This document shows, piece by piece, positions 19,367-28,127 of a stretch of DNA of 36,709 nt. Every line of letters starts with the position of its first letter. The stretch's first letter is position 1. The notes beneath the pieces are model-generated. The model did no database searches. It was given only the letters and a program-made list of their open reading frames with translations, and was not told the origin of the DNA. The DNA is from Candidatus Omnitrophota bacterium. Its GTDB lineage: Bacteria; Omnitrophota; Gorgyraeia; 2-02-FULL-51-18. The position numbers were made by a program, and so were the translations under genes. The DNA lies in assembly GCA_016180585.1 (NCBI GenBank), contig JACPAX010000084.1, forward strand, positions 1 to 36,709, written 5' to 3'.

Positions 19367-21385
19367 CTATTTTTTTGGTTTCACCATCAAATACCCGGTC
19401 ATCTCCAGATGCAGCGCCGAGCAGAATTCCAGACAATAGTAGGGATACACGCCCGGTTTTTCGGCCGTGAATTCTATCGTGACGGTCTCGCCCGGCTCGA
19501 TACTGGCGGCAATGTTGTAGCCGGCGATCGAAAAACCGTGCGTCGCGTCGATCGTTCGCTCAAGATTGGTCAAATACATCGTCACGTGCTGACCCTGCTC
19601 GATCTCGATGTGTTCGGGATCGAAATGACTGCGAATCAACGGCATGTAGACCTCGACGTGGTTGCCGTTTCTGACGATCTTGCCCTCCGTGACCATCTTG
19701 TCGCTCTTGGACTGTGTCATCGTGTTCCAGCCGATCTCCGGATAAACGTCCCAGGTTTTCAGTTTATCGGCCTTGATGATCTGGGCGTAGTGCGGTTCAC
19801 CCGAGCCCATGGGCATGTCATAAAGGACTTTGAGCGTGTCGCCGGTTTTCCCGATGTCCACCAGTTGCAGGTTCTGCGGCAACAGCGGCCCAAGCTTCGA
19901 GAAGCGGTCCACCGACCATTTGTTGAGCGCGACGAGGTGCTTGCCGTCGGGACTTACGGTGTCCCCCTCGGCCGTCGCCAAATGCCCGATATTGAACTGA
20001 ACCGGCACTTTGCTTACCAGCGTCCAGGGTTTCTCGGGCGCCCGGTATTTGTCGTCGCCGAGCGTCCAGCGCGCGACCGCGCTCTCAAGGAACAAGCTCG
20101 TATAAGCGTAGCCTTGATTATCGAACTGAGTGTGAAGCGGTCCAAGACCCAATTCCACCTGCGCTTCTTTAACTGCATCAAAACGAAGGATCGGCACCCC
20201 ATAGTCATCTTTACCCTCGAAATCCTTGGCATCGATGGCTTTTTTCATTTTCTCGAAGCTGTAGACCGTCACGTGCGGGTCGAGTTTGCCCGCGACGACC
20301 ATGTATTTGCCGCTGGGCGTCACGTCCACGCCGTGAGGGCTCTTGGGTTCGGGAATAAAATAGAGTACGCCCTCATCAACGGCGGTTTTAAGCGTAATGA
20401 GTTTAAAACCGTTTTTCGTCTCGAACTTGCCGGCTTTGATCAACTCCTCGGATTTCTTCCAATTGAACACGTGCATATAATCCATATCGCGCTGGGCCGT
20501 ACCCGCTTCAAAAGGCGGGTTGCCTTCCTCAATTCCGCCCGTGGCCATTTCGGTATTCAATGAATTCATAAAAGCCCAGCCTTCGCTCGGGCCTTTACCC
20601 GCATCGGCCAAGTCCTGCCAATAGGGAGGCAGTTCGACTGCGAATGAATTTTCGACGTCAATGCGGCCCTTTTGGCGGTCAAATTTCCAGAACGTCGCGA
20701 GCCCTCTGTATTTTTCCCTATATTGGGAGATCGGCGCGTACTCGCCGCCGAGGGGCTCCGAGTACTGCGCGCCCTCGATGACGTATTCGGTATTCGGCGT
20801 CACGAAGCAGCCGCCGTGATCGTTGTGCATCAGCGGTCCATCGGCAAACTGCTTGGTCTCGAAATCCTTCAGATCAATGACCGCGATACGGCCGTGTGAC
20901 TTGTCGCCGATGAACAGGAATTGCCCGTCATAATCCCCGTTGGTTTCGCTGAGCGCCGGGTGATGCGTATCGGCCCATCCCGCTTTCTGGCCATCGCCGC
21001 CCGTCGGCACGCTCACGAGCGGGCTTTCTTTCACGCCAAAGCCATAACCCTGCCAGGACTCGGCCTCAAACACCGCGATAGTGCGCAAAAGCCGCATCGA
21101 CGGCAGGCCGATCACAAAAATCTGGCCGCTGTGTCCGCCGGAAGCGAACATCATGTAGTCGTCGTATTGGCCGCTGGGCATAAAGGTCGAAACGGCGCCA
21201 AGAATGTCGTCGGGCTTGAGCCCTCTTTCCTGGATTACTTTCGCCGCATCGGCGGGGAGCTTGGCGTCGCTCACCACGGCGGGAGTATTTTCCACAGGTT
21301 TATCCGTCGTCCATTTGAACCCAAAACCGGCAAGCGCCGACACAAGGACCGGCGCCACCCACAACGATTTTTTCATGGCATTCAT
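19367..21385 (-). CDS. nosZ: Nitrous-oxide reductase, Sec-type (clade II-like)
   Basis: 672 aa; CuA motif YYCLEFCSALHLEMTGY; NDHGGCFVTPNTEYVIEGAQY; SPHGVDVTPSGKYMVVAGKLDPHVTVY; N-terminus MNAMKKSLWVAPVLVSALAGFGF has no twin arginine. Confidence 0.97.
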   Translation of the reverse strand: MNAMKKSLWVAPVLVSALAGFGFKWTTDKPVENTPAVVSDAKLPADAAKVIQERGLKPDDILGAVSTFMPSGQYDDYMMFASGGHSGQIFVIGLPSMRLLRTIAVFEAESWQGYGFGVKESPLVSVPTGGDGQKAGWADTHHPALSETNGDYDGQFLFIGDKSHGRIAVIDLKDFETKQFADGPLMHNDHGGCFVTPNTEYVIEGAQYSEPLGGEYAPISQYREKYRGLATFWKFDRQKGRIDVENSFAVELPPYWQDLADAGKGPSEGWAFMNSLNTEMATGGIEEGNPPFEAGTAQRDMDYMHVFNWKKSEELIKAGKFETKNGFKLITLKTAVDEGVLYFIPEPKSPHGVDVTPSGKYMVVAGKLDPHVTVYSFEKMKKAIDAKDFEGKDDYGVPILRFDAVKEAQVELGLGPLHTQFDNQGYAYTSLFLESAVARWTLGDDKYRAPEKPWTLVSKVPVQFNIGHLATAEGDTVSPDGKHLVALNKWSVDRFSKLGPLLPQNLQLVDIGKTGDTLKVLYDMPMGSGEPHYAQIIKADKLKTWDVYPEIGWNTMTQSKSDKMVTEGKIVRNGNHVEVYMPLIRSHFDPEHIEIEQGQHVTMYLTNLERTIDATHGFSIAGYNIAASIEPGETVTIEFTAEKPGVYPYYCLEFCSALHLEMTGYLMVKPKK

Positions 21386-21386
21386 C

Positions 21387-21800
21387 TTAAGCCCCCTCCT
21401 CTATGAGTCCCGCGACGGGTCTGCTCCCCAATTGTCTGATCAGACTCGCTTTCGTTTTCATCCACATCGGATGAAGAGAACAGCGACCTTTGTGATCGCA
21501 CTTATTGTCCTGGACCACGCACTTATCAAATGCGTTTCTGCCATCAATGGCGTAGACCACGCTTAAAATAGAGACCTTCCCCGGATCTTTGCTGAAACGG
21601 TAACCTCCGCCCGGACCGCGTTTGGCGGTCAGCACGCGGCTTTTGACCAGCGCTTGAAATACCTTCCTGGTAAAAAACTCCGGAAGCCCGGCCCTCCTGC
21701 AAATCAACCGCGCCGAAAAACCGCGCCGGCACTCTTCCCGGCTGATAGTCATCAACGCCTGGATCGCATGTTCGCAGCCTTTCGAATAAAGACGCAACAT
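21387..21800 (-). CDS. Rrf2-family transcriptional regulator, putative Fe-S (NsrR/IscR-like)
   Basis: 137 aa; AIQALMTIS, RKVFQALVKSRVLTAKRGPGGGYRF, three Cys CVVQDNKCDHKGRC. Confidence 0.92.
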   Translation of the reverse strand: MLRLYSKGCEHAIQALMTISREECRRGFSARLICRRAGLPEFFTRKVFQALVKSRVLTAKRGPGGGYRFSKDPGKVSILSVVYAIDGRNAFDKCVVQDNKCDHKGRCSLHPMWMKTKASLIRQLGSRPVAGLIEEGA

Positions 21801-21824
21801 TGGGTCCGCCCCTCCGAATATTTA

Positions 21825-21840
21825 TGGACTATAAAGTCCA
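21825..21840. promoter_or_regulatory. Candidate Rrf2 operator TGGACT-ATAA-AGTCCA
   Basis: 6-bp perfect arms, 4-nt spacer, 25 bp upstream of the Rrf2 start. Confidence 0.6.
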
Positions 21841-21967
21841 CAATTAGAGTCTACCGAACGGGCCTTTTGGAATCTGTGACGGATGTCACTTGCCGGAAGA
21901 AATCATTTGATATAAGCGGCTTTGATGAATTACAATCCCCTTCTCGGTCCGAGAACGATCAATTTCA

Positions 21968-22042
21968 GCCGAGGTAGCTCAGTGGTAGAGCGCTGCCCTG
22001 AAAAGGCAGGCGTGGGCAGTTCGATTCTGCCCCTCGGCACCA
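21968..22042 (+). tRNA. tRNA-Phe (anticodon GAA), CCA encoded
   Basis: GCCGAGGTAGCTCAGTGGTAGAGCGCTGCCCTGAAAAGGCAGGCGTGGGCAGTTCGATTCTGCCCCTCGGCACCA; anticodon stem CTGCC/GGCAG with loop CTGAAAA. Confidence 0.95.
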
Positions 22043-22064
22043 TTACGAAGCAACGAACCGCCTA

Positions 22065-22103
22065 TGCGCGCGGGGGCTCGCCAGTCCGCGGCCCCCGCGC
22101 GCA
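22065..22103. other. Very stable GC hairpin downstream of tRNA-Phe
   Basis: TGCGCGCGGGGGC (22065-22077) / GCCCCCGCGCGCA (22091-22103), 13-bp perfect arms, 13-nt loop; no T-tract follows. Confidence 0.6.
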
Positions 22104-22330
22104 TTCTCGCCGCCCTCCTGCCGGACTGACCGAGCGCAAGCCCGCCACTCTCGACCCCACTCTCGAAATCGTTTGCATCTTTAAGAAAACATAAGGTAAA
22201 ATAATTTCATCTTACCTCAAGACGCTTGGTGCAATGCCCTCCGAGTCCTTTAAGCGCCCAAGTAGTTCAGCCCATCTGAACGAAAGACAGTAAAAAATAA
22301 ACGTCTTTTCATTCAAAAGGAGCTTGAACT

Positions 22331-22867
22331 GTGTCAAAACAAATTGTCTCTGTCATACAGGGTTCTACGATCACCTCGAAGATTTATCTGATCCGCGAAA
22401 AGCGGGTGATGTTGGATTCGGACCTCGCGGACTTATACGCTGTTAAAACAAAGTCTTTGAACTTGGCGGTGCGTCGGAATGTCGAGCGTTTCCCCGAGGA
22501 CTTCATGTTTCAGCTTAGCCCCGAAGAGGCAAAATCTTTGAGGTTTCAATATGAAACCTCAAAGAAAGGCCGAGGGGGTCGTCGTTACCTTCCCTTTGCC
22601 TTTACTCAAGAAGGGGTGGCGATGCTCTCAGCCGTGTTAAGCAGTCCTCGCGCTATCCACGCACACATACTTATCATGCGGGCTTTCATAAAGCTACGTG
22701 AAATGGTCGCCACCAATGAACTGATCCGTCAAAAAATAGAAGAGCTTGAGCGAAAATACGAGAAACACGACAAGGATATTCAAGACATCTTGGAAGCCAT
22801 CCGGGAATTATTTGAACCGCCTAAATCGCGAAGAAAAAAACCTATTGGATTTCACGTAAAATACTAA
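22331..22867 (+). CDS. ORF6N-domain protein
   Basis: 178 aa; [69 protein letters not shown]. Confidence 0.9.
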   Translation: MSKQIVSVIQGSTITSKIYLIREKRVMLDSDLADLYAVKTKSLNLAVRRNVERFPEDFMFQLSPEEAKSLRFQYETSKKGRGGRRYLPFAFTQEGVAMLSAVLSSPRAIHAHILIMRAFIKLREMVATNELIRQKIEELERKYEKHDKDIQDILEAIRELFEPPKSRRKKPIGFHVKY

Positions 22868-22883
22868 AAGGAGATAAATCGCC

Positions 22884-23033
22884 ATGAAAAACTGATACGC
22901 CATCTACACCCGTGTCTCTACCACCATGCAAGCCGAGGTTGAATATAATTCCTGCGAGGCCCAGCGAGACAAAATTCTCTCCTACATCAAAAGCCAGGAA
23001 GGTTTAACGTTAGCAGAAAGGGGGTCAGTCTGA
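22884..23033 (+). pseudogene. Serine recombinase (resolvase/invertase) N-terminal remnant
   Basis: Conceptual translation MKN*YAIYTRVSTTMQAEVEYNSCEAQRDKILSYIKSQEGL; catalytic-Ser YTRVST motif; TGA at codon 4 and abrupt truncation. Confidence 0.75.
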
Positions 23034-23054
23034 AAGTTGACATCAAAAATAGGG

Positions 23055-23276
23055 TCAAGGTGGCCCCTTATGCACTTCAATGGCCCGGTCACTATTTAAG
23101 ACGCTCGAAAGCATCGCCACTCCCTGCTCGGTGAAGACATAGGGTAGATAGCGCCTGCCCCCACGGCCCTTTGAGGTCACAAATTGTGACCTCAAACGCT
23201 TGGCTTCGCCCTTGGTTAACTGCCACATGAAATCAGTTGGAAAGCGTCGGGGATTGCGTTTGACCGACTGGATCAT
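23055..23276 (-). pseudogene. ORF6N-domain remnant truncated at both ends
   Basis: [65 protein letters not shown], then unrelated KGPP*; no N-terminal LMLDxDLAxLY region. Confidence 0.8.
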
Positions 23277-23527
23277 GACTTTGGTGGGGACACGGTACTA
23301 GAGTTCGGCAAGGTCAGCATCGACTATGACCTTGCGCCCGTGGATAGGGAGGGCGGGAATTTCTAGCGATAGGAAGTTTTTTGCAATCCAGAATAGACCC
23401 CTCTGCGTGGGGCTTAATCGGAGAAACTTTCTATCAGTAGACCGTAGATTCGCGGGAAACCGCAGATTTGGCTAACGTTTCAAAGGGAGTAGGCTGTGTG
23501 GGAAGAGTACTTTCCCGATCTTTTGCA

Positions 23528-24655
23528 TCAAAAACGTTTGACTCGCCAATTAAGATCATAGCTGACACTTCGGCCACCTTTTGCTGGCTTTTGACATAAG
23601 ACGCCTTTTTTAACAAGATCGGAGATTTCACGAAAAGCGGTTGCACGACTGGTCTTGGCCATCGAAACGTATTTCCGGGTCGTGAGGCCGCCTTGGAAAC
23701 CACCCTTTCCTGCGTCCAAAAGACGGTTGACAATTTTACGCTGGCGCTCGTTGATCGTGGCTGTGTCGTGCGCTTGCCAAAAAGCGCTCCTGGAAAGAAC
23801 GTCGCCGACAAGCTTGCTTGCACCATCCACCGCCCGGATATGGCACTCAAAAAACCACTGAAGCCATTCGGTTAAATCTCCATGGCCTTTTTGCGACCTT
23901 TCAAGAATTTCATAATAGTCGTTTCGCTCTTCCATGATTTGAGAAGAAAGGCTGTAATACCTCGTCGCTAGTTTTTCATCCTGCGCCAAAGCCATGTCCG
24001 TCAGAGCGCGGGCAATACGCCCGTTTCCATCTTCGAAAGGGTGGATTGTCACAAAATAAAAGTGAGCAAGGCCTGCACGTAAAAGCCCATCTTCCTTGCC
24101 TTTCGTAGAGCCCCACCATGAAAGAAATGCTTTCATTTCTTTCTTTACCCTCTCACCGGGCGGCGCTTCAAAGTGTATCTTCTCGTGCCCCACAGCTCCC
24201 AAAACCACACGCACGGGATGACTTCCTCTCCATTTACCGACGCGGATACGTGAAAGCCCCGAGTATCCGGTCGGAAAAAGAGCGGCCTGCCAGCGTTTAA
24301 GCCTGTGAGCCGTCAATGGTTTGTTGTAATTCTGTGTTGCTTCAAGAAGCGCTTCCACAAGACCGTCAACTGCTCGGCTTGGAGCTGGAAGACCTGCATG
24401 AGAAAGTCCAAGCCTGCGTGCAACCGAGGATCTCACGGACTCGCGGTTTAAGCGTTCTCCTTCGATAGCGGAGGTTTTTACCGCTTCTTCGATTAAGACT
24501 TCGGCTTGTGCCTGTCGATTCAAGCCTAACCCAAGACCCGATAGTTGGCTTATGAGTTTTCCCTGCTCTAAACGCGCGTGGCTTATTAAAGGGAGCAAGG
24601 GATCGCTCTTCCAGGTAAAATGCGGCCAACTGTCATGCTGCCAGATATATTTCAT
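23528..24655 (-). CDS. Fic-family (class II) putative AMPylase with N-terminal DUF4172-like and C-terminal winged-HTH regions
   Basis: 375 aa; Fic motif HPFEDGNGRIAR, inhibitory motif TSAIEGE, N-terminal YIWQHDSWPHFTW. Confidence 0.93.
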   Translation of the reverse strand: MKYIWQHDSWPHFTWKSDPLLPLISHARLEQGKLISQLSGLGLGLNRQAQAEVLIEEAVKTSAIEGERLNRESVRSSVARRLGLSHAGLPAPSRAVDGLVEALLEATQNYNKPLTAHRLKRWQAALFPTGYSGLSRIRVGKWRGSHPVRVVLGAVGHEKIHFEAPPGERVKKEMKAFLSWWGSTKGKEDGLLRAGLAHFYFVTIHPFEDGNGRIARALTDMALAQDEKLATRYYSLSSQIMEERNDYYEILERSQKGHGDLTEWLQWFFECHIRAVDGASKLVGDVLSRSAFWQAHDTATINERQRKIVNRLLDAGKGGFQGGLTTRKYVSMAKTSRATAFREISDLVKKGVLCQKPAKGGRSVSYDLNWRVKRF

Positions 24656-24660
24656 ATTCT

Positions 24661-24718
24661 TAATCGCCTCATTAATCGCTTCAATTTATGAAGCAATTAT
24701 ACCCGCTAATCGCTTCAT
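24661..24718. promoter_or_regulatory. Direct and inverted TAATCGCTTCA repeats upstream of fic
   Basis: TAATCGCCTCA (24661-24671), TAATCGCTTCA (24673-24683), inverted TGAAGCAATTA (24689-24699), TAATCGCTTCA (24708-24718). Confidence 0.75.
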
Positions 24719-24822
24719 GGGCAAGGGTGACTTTGCGGGCTTAAGCACCATTTCCGAGCGGGGAGGGCGCCGCTCTTGAGCTTCCGCCAAGTCCTTTGTA
24801 TTGCGGTCTGACGTTTTATCCG

Positions 24823-25173
24823 TTAAAGAATTTCCTTCAGCCGATCCGCGGGGCGGGCGAGTATCGCTTTGTCGCCTTTTTCGACGATCGGGCGCTGGAT
24901 GAGGTCGGGGTATTTCAGCATGAGGTCGATGATCTGGCCGTCCGTGAGCTTTTTCCCGGCCAGACCGAGCGTTGCGTAGATCTCCTCTTTCTTGCGGAGC
25001 AGCGCCTCGGCGCCGATGCCCATCTTTTTGATGAGTCCTTTCAGCTTGTCCTTCGACAGGCGGTCGGTGTAGTAATTGACGTCTTTGAAATCGACGCCGC
25101 TTTTTTTCAAGGCGGCGTAGACCTCCCGGCAGGTCGTGCAGGTCGGTTTTTGGTAAACGGTGATGGCGGGCAT
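24823..25173 (-). CDS. ArsC/Spx-family thioredoxin-fold protein
   Basis: 116 aa; ITVYQKPTCTTCREVYAALKKSGVDF, RRPIV-like IQRPIVEKGDKAILARP. Confidence 0.9.
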   Translation of the reverse strand: MPAITVYQKPTCTTCREVYAALKKSGVDFKDVNYYTDRLSKDKLKGLIKKMGIGAEALLRKKEEIYATLGLAGKKLTDGQIIDLMLKYPDLIQRPIVEKGDKAILARPADRLKEIL

Positions 25174-25252
25174 GGTCTCTCCTTTGAAACTTAACTTTTT
25201 ATTATAACCCGAATTCCTTTGAACCGTTCAAAAAAATGGTTATAATGCTCCC

Positions 25253-26782
25253 ATGTCTTTCCGACCCAAAAAATTTTCCGTCGCCGTCTTGGGGTGTCTG
25301 TGGCTTGCGGGGACCTGCCTCCTCCCCAGCCGCGCCGAGGCCGGACCGGCGGACGCCGCGCTGCGGGCGGCCAAGCTCATCCCGGTCCTGCACAACGGCC
25401 GCGTGAAGCCGCTCGACTCGTTCGCGCGCCAGACCGTGAAGCTCATCACCGGCGGAGAACGATGGGACAAGAAAGGGGCTGTAGAGCTCGTGCTCGGCGC
25501 CGCCGGCAACCCCGAGAAGGCCTTTGACCTGCGTTGGATCCGCATCGACTACGGCGAACTCAAGACCTCGCTGGGCCTGGTCTCCGACAAACATTTTTTC
25601 TCGTACAACGATCTCGCGGAAAAAAGAAGGCCGATCGAGGACCTGGTCAGAAGCGCCCAAAAAAAGCGCGACGCCGACGTCCGCCCGACCCGGCTCGAGC
25701 AAAAAGGCGAGCTCCTCTTCAGCCAGCTGGCCACCCTGGAGGCCCTCGCCTCGGGAGACCTGGTCACGGTGATCCCCTCTCCTGCCGGCGACGGGTGGCT
25801 GTCCCCTTATCACGTCCAGCCGCCGATGATGCCGGATTTCAAGGCGATGCTCGGACTCTTCAATTCCGGAAAGTTTGAGGCCTTTGAAGAGGCGGCCCAA
25901 AAATGGACGGCGCTCGTGCTCGGCGTCGGGCGGGACATCTCCTCTTCCAAGCTGTCCCTCGAGGTTTGGTATTTCAATGTCCGTCCCGCGGCGACGCTTG
26001 GCGTGGCCGTCGCGTGTCACACGGCGGGCATTCTCCTCCGCGTCCTCGTCCTCTCCAGGCCGCCGGTCTCCAACATGTACGAATCCATGATCTTCATGAA
26101 CTGGGCGCTCATCCTCTTCGCCTCGGCCTTCTCGCTCCTCCGGAAAAACACGCCGGCGCTCGTCGTGGGGGCGCTCGTGAGCGGATTCGTGATGCTCTAC
26201 GGAAACCTCCTGCCCATCGATTCGAGCCTCGAGGTCCTGGTGCCGGTCCTGCGGTCCAACTACTGGTTGACGATCCACGTGATGACCATCGTGGCAAGCT
26301 ACGGCGCCTTCGGCCTGGCGATGGGGCTCGGCCACCGTCATCTTTTTTGCGAGACCTTCGGCAAATTTTCCAAAAAAGCCGCCAAGGAATCGGCGGACCT
26401 CATCTACCGCGTGATCCAGCTTGGAACGATCCTGGTCGGCGTGGGCACCGTGCTCGGCGGGGTGTGGGCCAACGAGTCGTGGGGACGTTTTTGGGGTTGG
26501 GACCCCAAAGAAACCTGGGCGCTCATCACGTTTCTCGTCTACCTCATCGTCGTGCATCTGCGCTACGCCAAAAAGCTGTCCGATTTCCACCTGGCCCTGA
26601 GCGCGGTGCTGGGGTTTCTTTCCGTCCTGATGACCTGGTACGGCGTGAATTTCGTGCTCGGGCGGGGCCTCCACAGCTACGGCTCCGGCGCGGGCGGGAC
26701 CAACTGGATTGCGTATTACCTGATTTTTGAAGCGGCGTTTCTGGGATTCATCCTGCAGAGGTCACTGCGGGGAACGAAGTGA
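25253..26782 (+). CDS. CcsA/ResC-like cytochrome c biogenesis protein with long N-terminal domain
   Basis: 509 aa; tryptophan-rich motif WGRFWGWDPKETWALITFLVY; NGRVKPLDSFARQTVKLITGG; multiple TMs. Confidence 0.9.
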   Translation: MSFRPKKFSVAVLGCLWLAGTCLLPSRAEAGPADAALRAAKLIPVLHNGRVKPLDSFARQTVKLITGGERWDKKGAVELVLGAAGNPEKAFDLRWIRIDYGELKTSLGLVSDKHFFSYNDLAEKRRPIEDLVRSAQKKRDADVRPTRLEQKGELLFSQLATLEALASGDLVTVIPSPAGDGWLSPYHVQPPMMPDFKAMLGLFNSGKFEAFEEAAQKWTALVLGVGRDISSSKLSLEVWYFNVRPAATLGVAVACHTAGILLRVLVLSRPPVSNMYESMIFMNWALILFASAFSLLRKNTPALVVGALVSGFVMLYGNLLPIDSSLEVLVPVLRSNYWLTIHVMTIVASYGAFGLAMGLGHRHLFCETFGKFSKKAAKESADLIYRVIQLGTILVGVGTVLGGVWANESWGRFWGWDPKETWALITFLVYLIVVHLRYAKKLSDFHLALSAVLGFLSVLMTWYGVNFVLGRGLHSYGSGAGGTNWIAYYLIFEAAFLGFILQRSLRGTK

Positions 26783-27943
26783 CACGATCTTCCGGATAAT
26801 TTCCAGAAGTGTCACGTCCGGCGTCGAGGCGCCCGAAGTGATGCCGATGCGCCGCGTCGTCGGAGAAAACCAGTCCTTCATCACGGCCGCCCGCCCGATC
26901 CTCGGGTCGCGGGCGCGGATTTCCCCCGCCGAAAGAATGTCGTCGGCTCCCTCGATATGATAAAAAGGCAGTCGCCCCAGCGCGATCTCGGCCAGGTGCG
27001 AGGTATTTGAGCTGTTGAATCCCCCTACGACGAGCGCCAAATCGAGGTCCTTGCCGAGCAGTTTTCTCAACGCGTCCTGTCGGTCCTGGGTCGCGCCGCA
27101 GATCGTGTCAAAGCTCCGGAAACGCCCGCGCGTCGCCTCCTCGCCGAATGCCTCGCGAAAGGCCCCGCGCAGGATCTCCTGAATTTCGAGGGACTCCCCT
27201 TTCAACATCGTCGTCTGGTTGGCCATGCCCATCTTGCAGGCGGTTCGGTCGAAAGAAAAACCCTGCGGCGCCGCTTCCGGGTATTTTTTGAGAAAATCCT
27301 CCTCGCACATCCGCCCGAGAATGACCGAGGCGAGCTCCCGCCCCTCCCTGACATTTTCTATCGTGAGGTAGCTCCCGCCCTCCTTCACCGCCTGCGACAC
27401 CGTCGCGCGCGTCTCCTCGTGATTGCGTTTGCCGTGCATCACCGTGATAAACCCGTTTTTGGCGTAGCCCTCGACGCGCTTCCAGACGTTGATGATGGCG
27501 CCGCAGGTCGAGTCGACGATGGTGACCCCCCTCGCCTTCAGATTTTCGATGTCGCGGAAATCCGTGCCGAACGCCGAGACGACGACCTTGTCTCCGGACC
27601 GGAGCCCGTCGCAGACCAGGAGGTTCCGCGCGTCCCTTTTGAGATAGAGGACCCCTTTTTCCTTGAGTTTGCCGTTGATATAAGGGTTGTGGATGAGCTG
27701 GTCGGTGAGATAAATCCGCGCGCCTTCAAAGCGCCCGCAGGTCTCGAAGACCATGTCGATCGCCTTGTCGACGCCGTAGCAGAACCCGAAATGCTCGGGA
27801 AAATGAAACGAGAGTCCCCCCAGCTCCCAGACGCCCCCCGTCTCCCGGATCTTCGAGATGTCCGAGACGGCGTAGTCCTCGTGGTGGTGTTTGAACCCCT
27901 CCCCGAATTCGCTGAGCTTTTTTATAAATTTCTGGTCGGCCAT
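26762..27943 (-). CDS. ispH: 4-hydroxy-3-methylbut-2-enyl diphosphate reductase, long form
   Basis: 393 aa; FGFCYGVDKAIDMVFE, IVDSTCGAIINVWKRVE, SNTSHLAEIA, GITSGASTPD. Confidence 0.93.
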   Translation of the reverse strand: MADQKFIKKLSEFGEGFKHHHEDYAVSDISKIRETGGVWELGGLSFHFPEHFGFCYGVDKAIDMVFETCGRFEGARIYLTDQLIHNPYINGKLKEKGVLYLKRDARNLLVCDGLRSGDKVVVSAFGTDFRDIENLKARGVTIVDSTCGAIINVWKRVEGYAKNGFITVMHGKRNHEETRATVSQAVKEGGSYLTIENVREGRELASVILGRMCEEDFLKKYPEAAPQGFSFDRTACKMGMANQTTMLKGESLEIQEILRGAFREAFGEEATRGRFRSFDTICGATQDRQDALRKLLGKDLDLALVVGGFNSSNTSHLAEIALGRLPFYHIEGADDILSAGEIRARDPRIGRAAVMKDWFSPTTRRIGITSGASTPDVTLLEIIRKIVSLRSPQ

Positions 27944-27998
27944 CGCCGTATTCTAACACATTTTGAAGCAGGCCAAAGAGCGATCTCCTGAGAGGGTT

Positions 27999-28090
27999 TA
28001 ACAGTCTGCTGAAAAAGCCCCGAGATGCAAGGCGCGAGGAAGCGAGCGACCGAGCAACGCAGCAGGTGAGGCTTTTTCATCAGACTGTTA
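27999..28090. repeat. Palindromic element family A, copy 3 (short form, 92 bp)
   Basis: TAACAGTCTGCTGAAAAAGC (27999-28018) / GCTTTTTCATCAGACTGTTA (28071-28090), one mismatch; shares GATGCAAGGCGCGAGGAAGCGAGCG and GACCGAGCAACGC with copies 1 and 2. Confidence 0.88.
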
Positions 28091-28127
28091 ATTTCATTTT
28101 TTGGCATTTATGTTATAATAATAAAAA

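Noticed and set aside
19343-20563. 406-aa + strand ORF opposite nosZ
   Set aside because: Antisense artefact; nosZ CuA and CuZ-region motifs are on the minus strand.
22884-23033. Possible TGA recoding (as Trp) in the serine recombinase stub
   Set aside because: Gene is truncated and neighbouring intact genes use TGA as stop (e.g. nosF, the zinc-ribbon/CBS gene); decay is simpler.
25202-26674. 490-aa antisense ORF opposite the ccsA-like gene
   Set aside because: Low-complexity, charged, His/Arg-rich translation typical of the opposite strand of a GC-rich gene; the + strand has clear WWD-type motifs.
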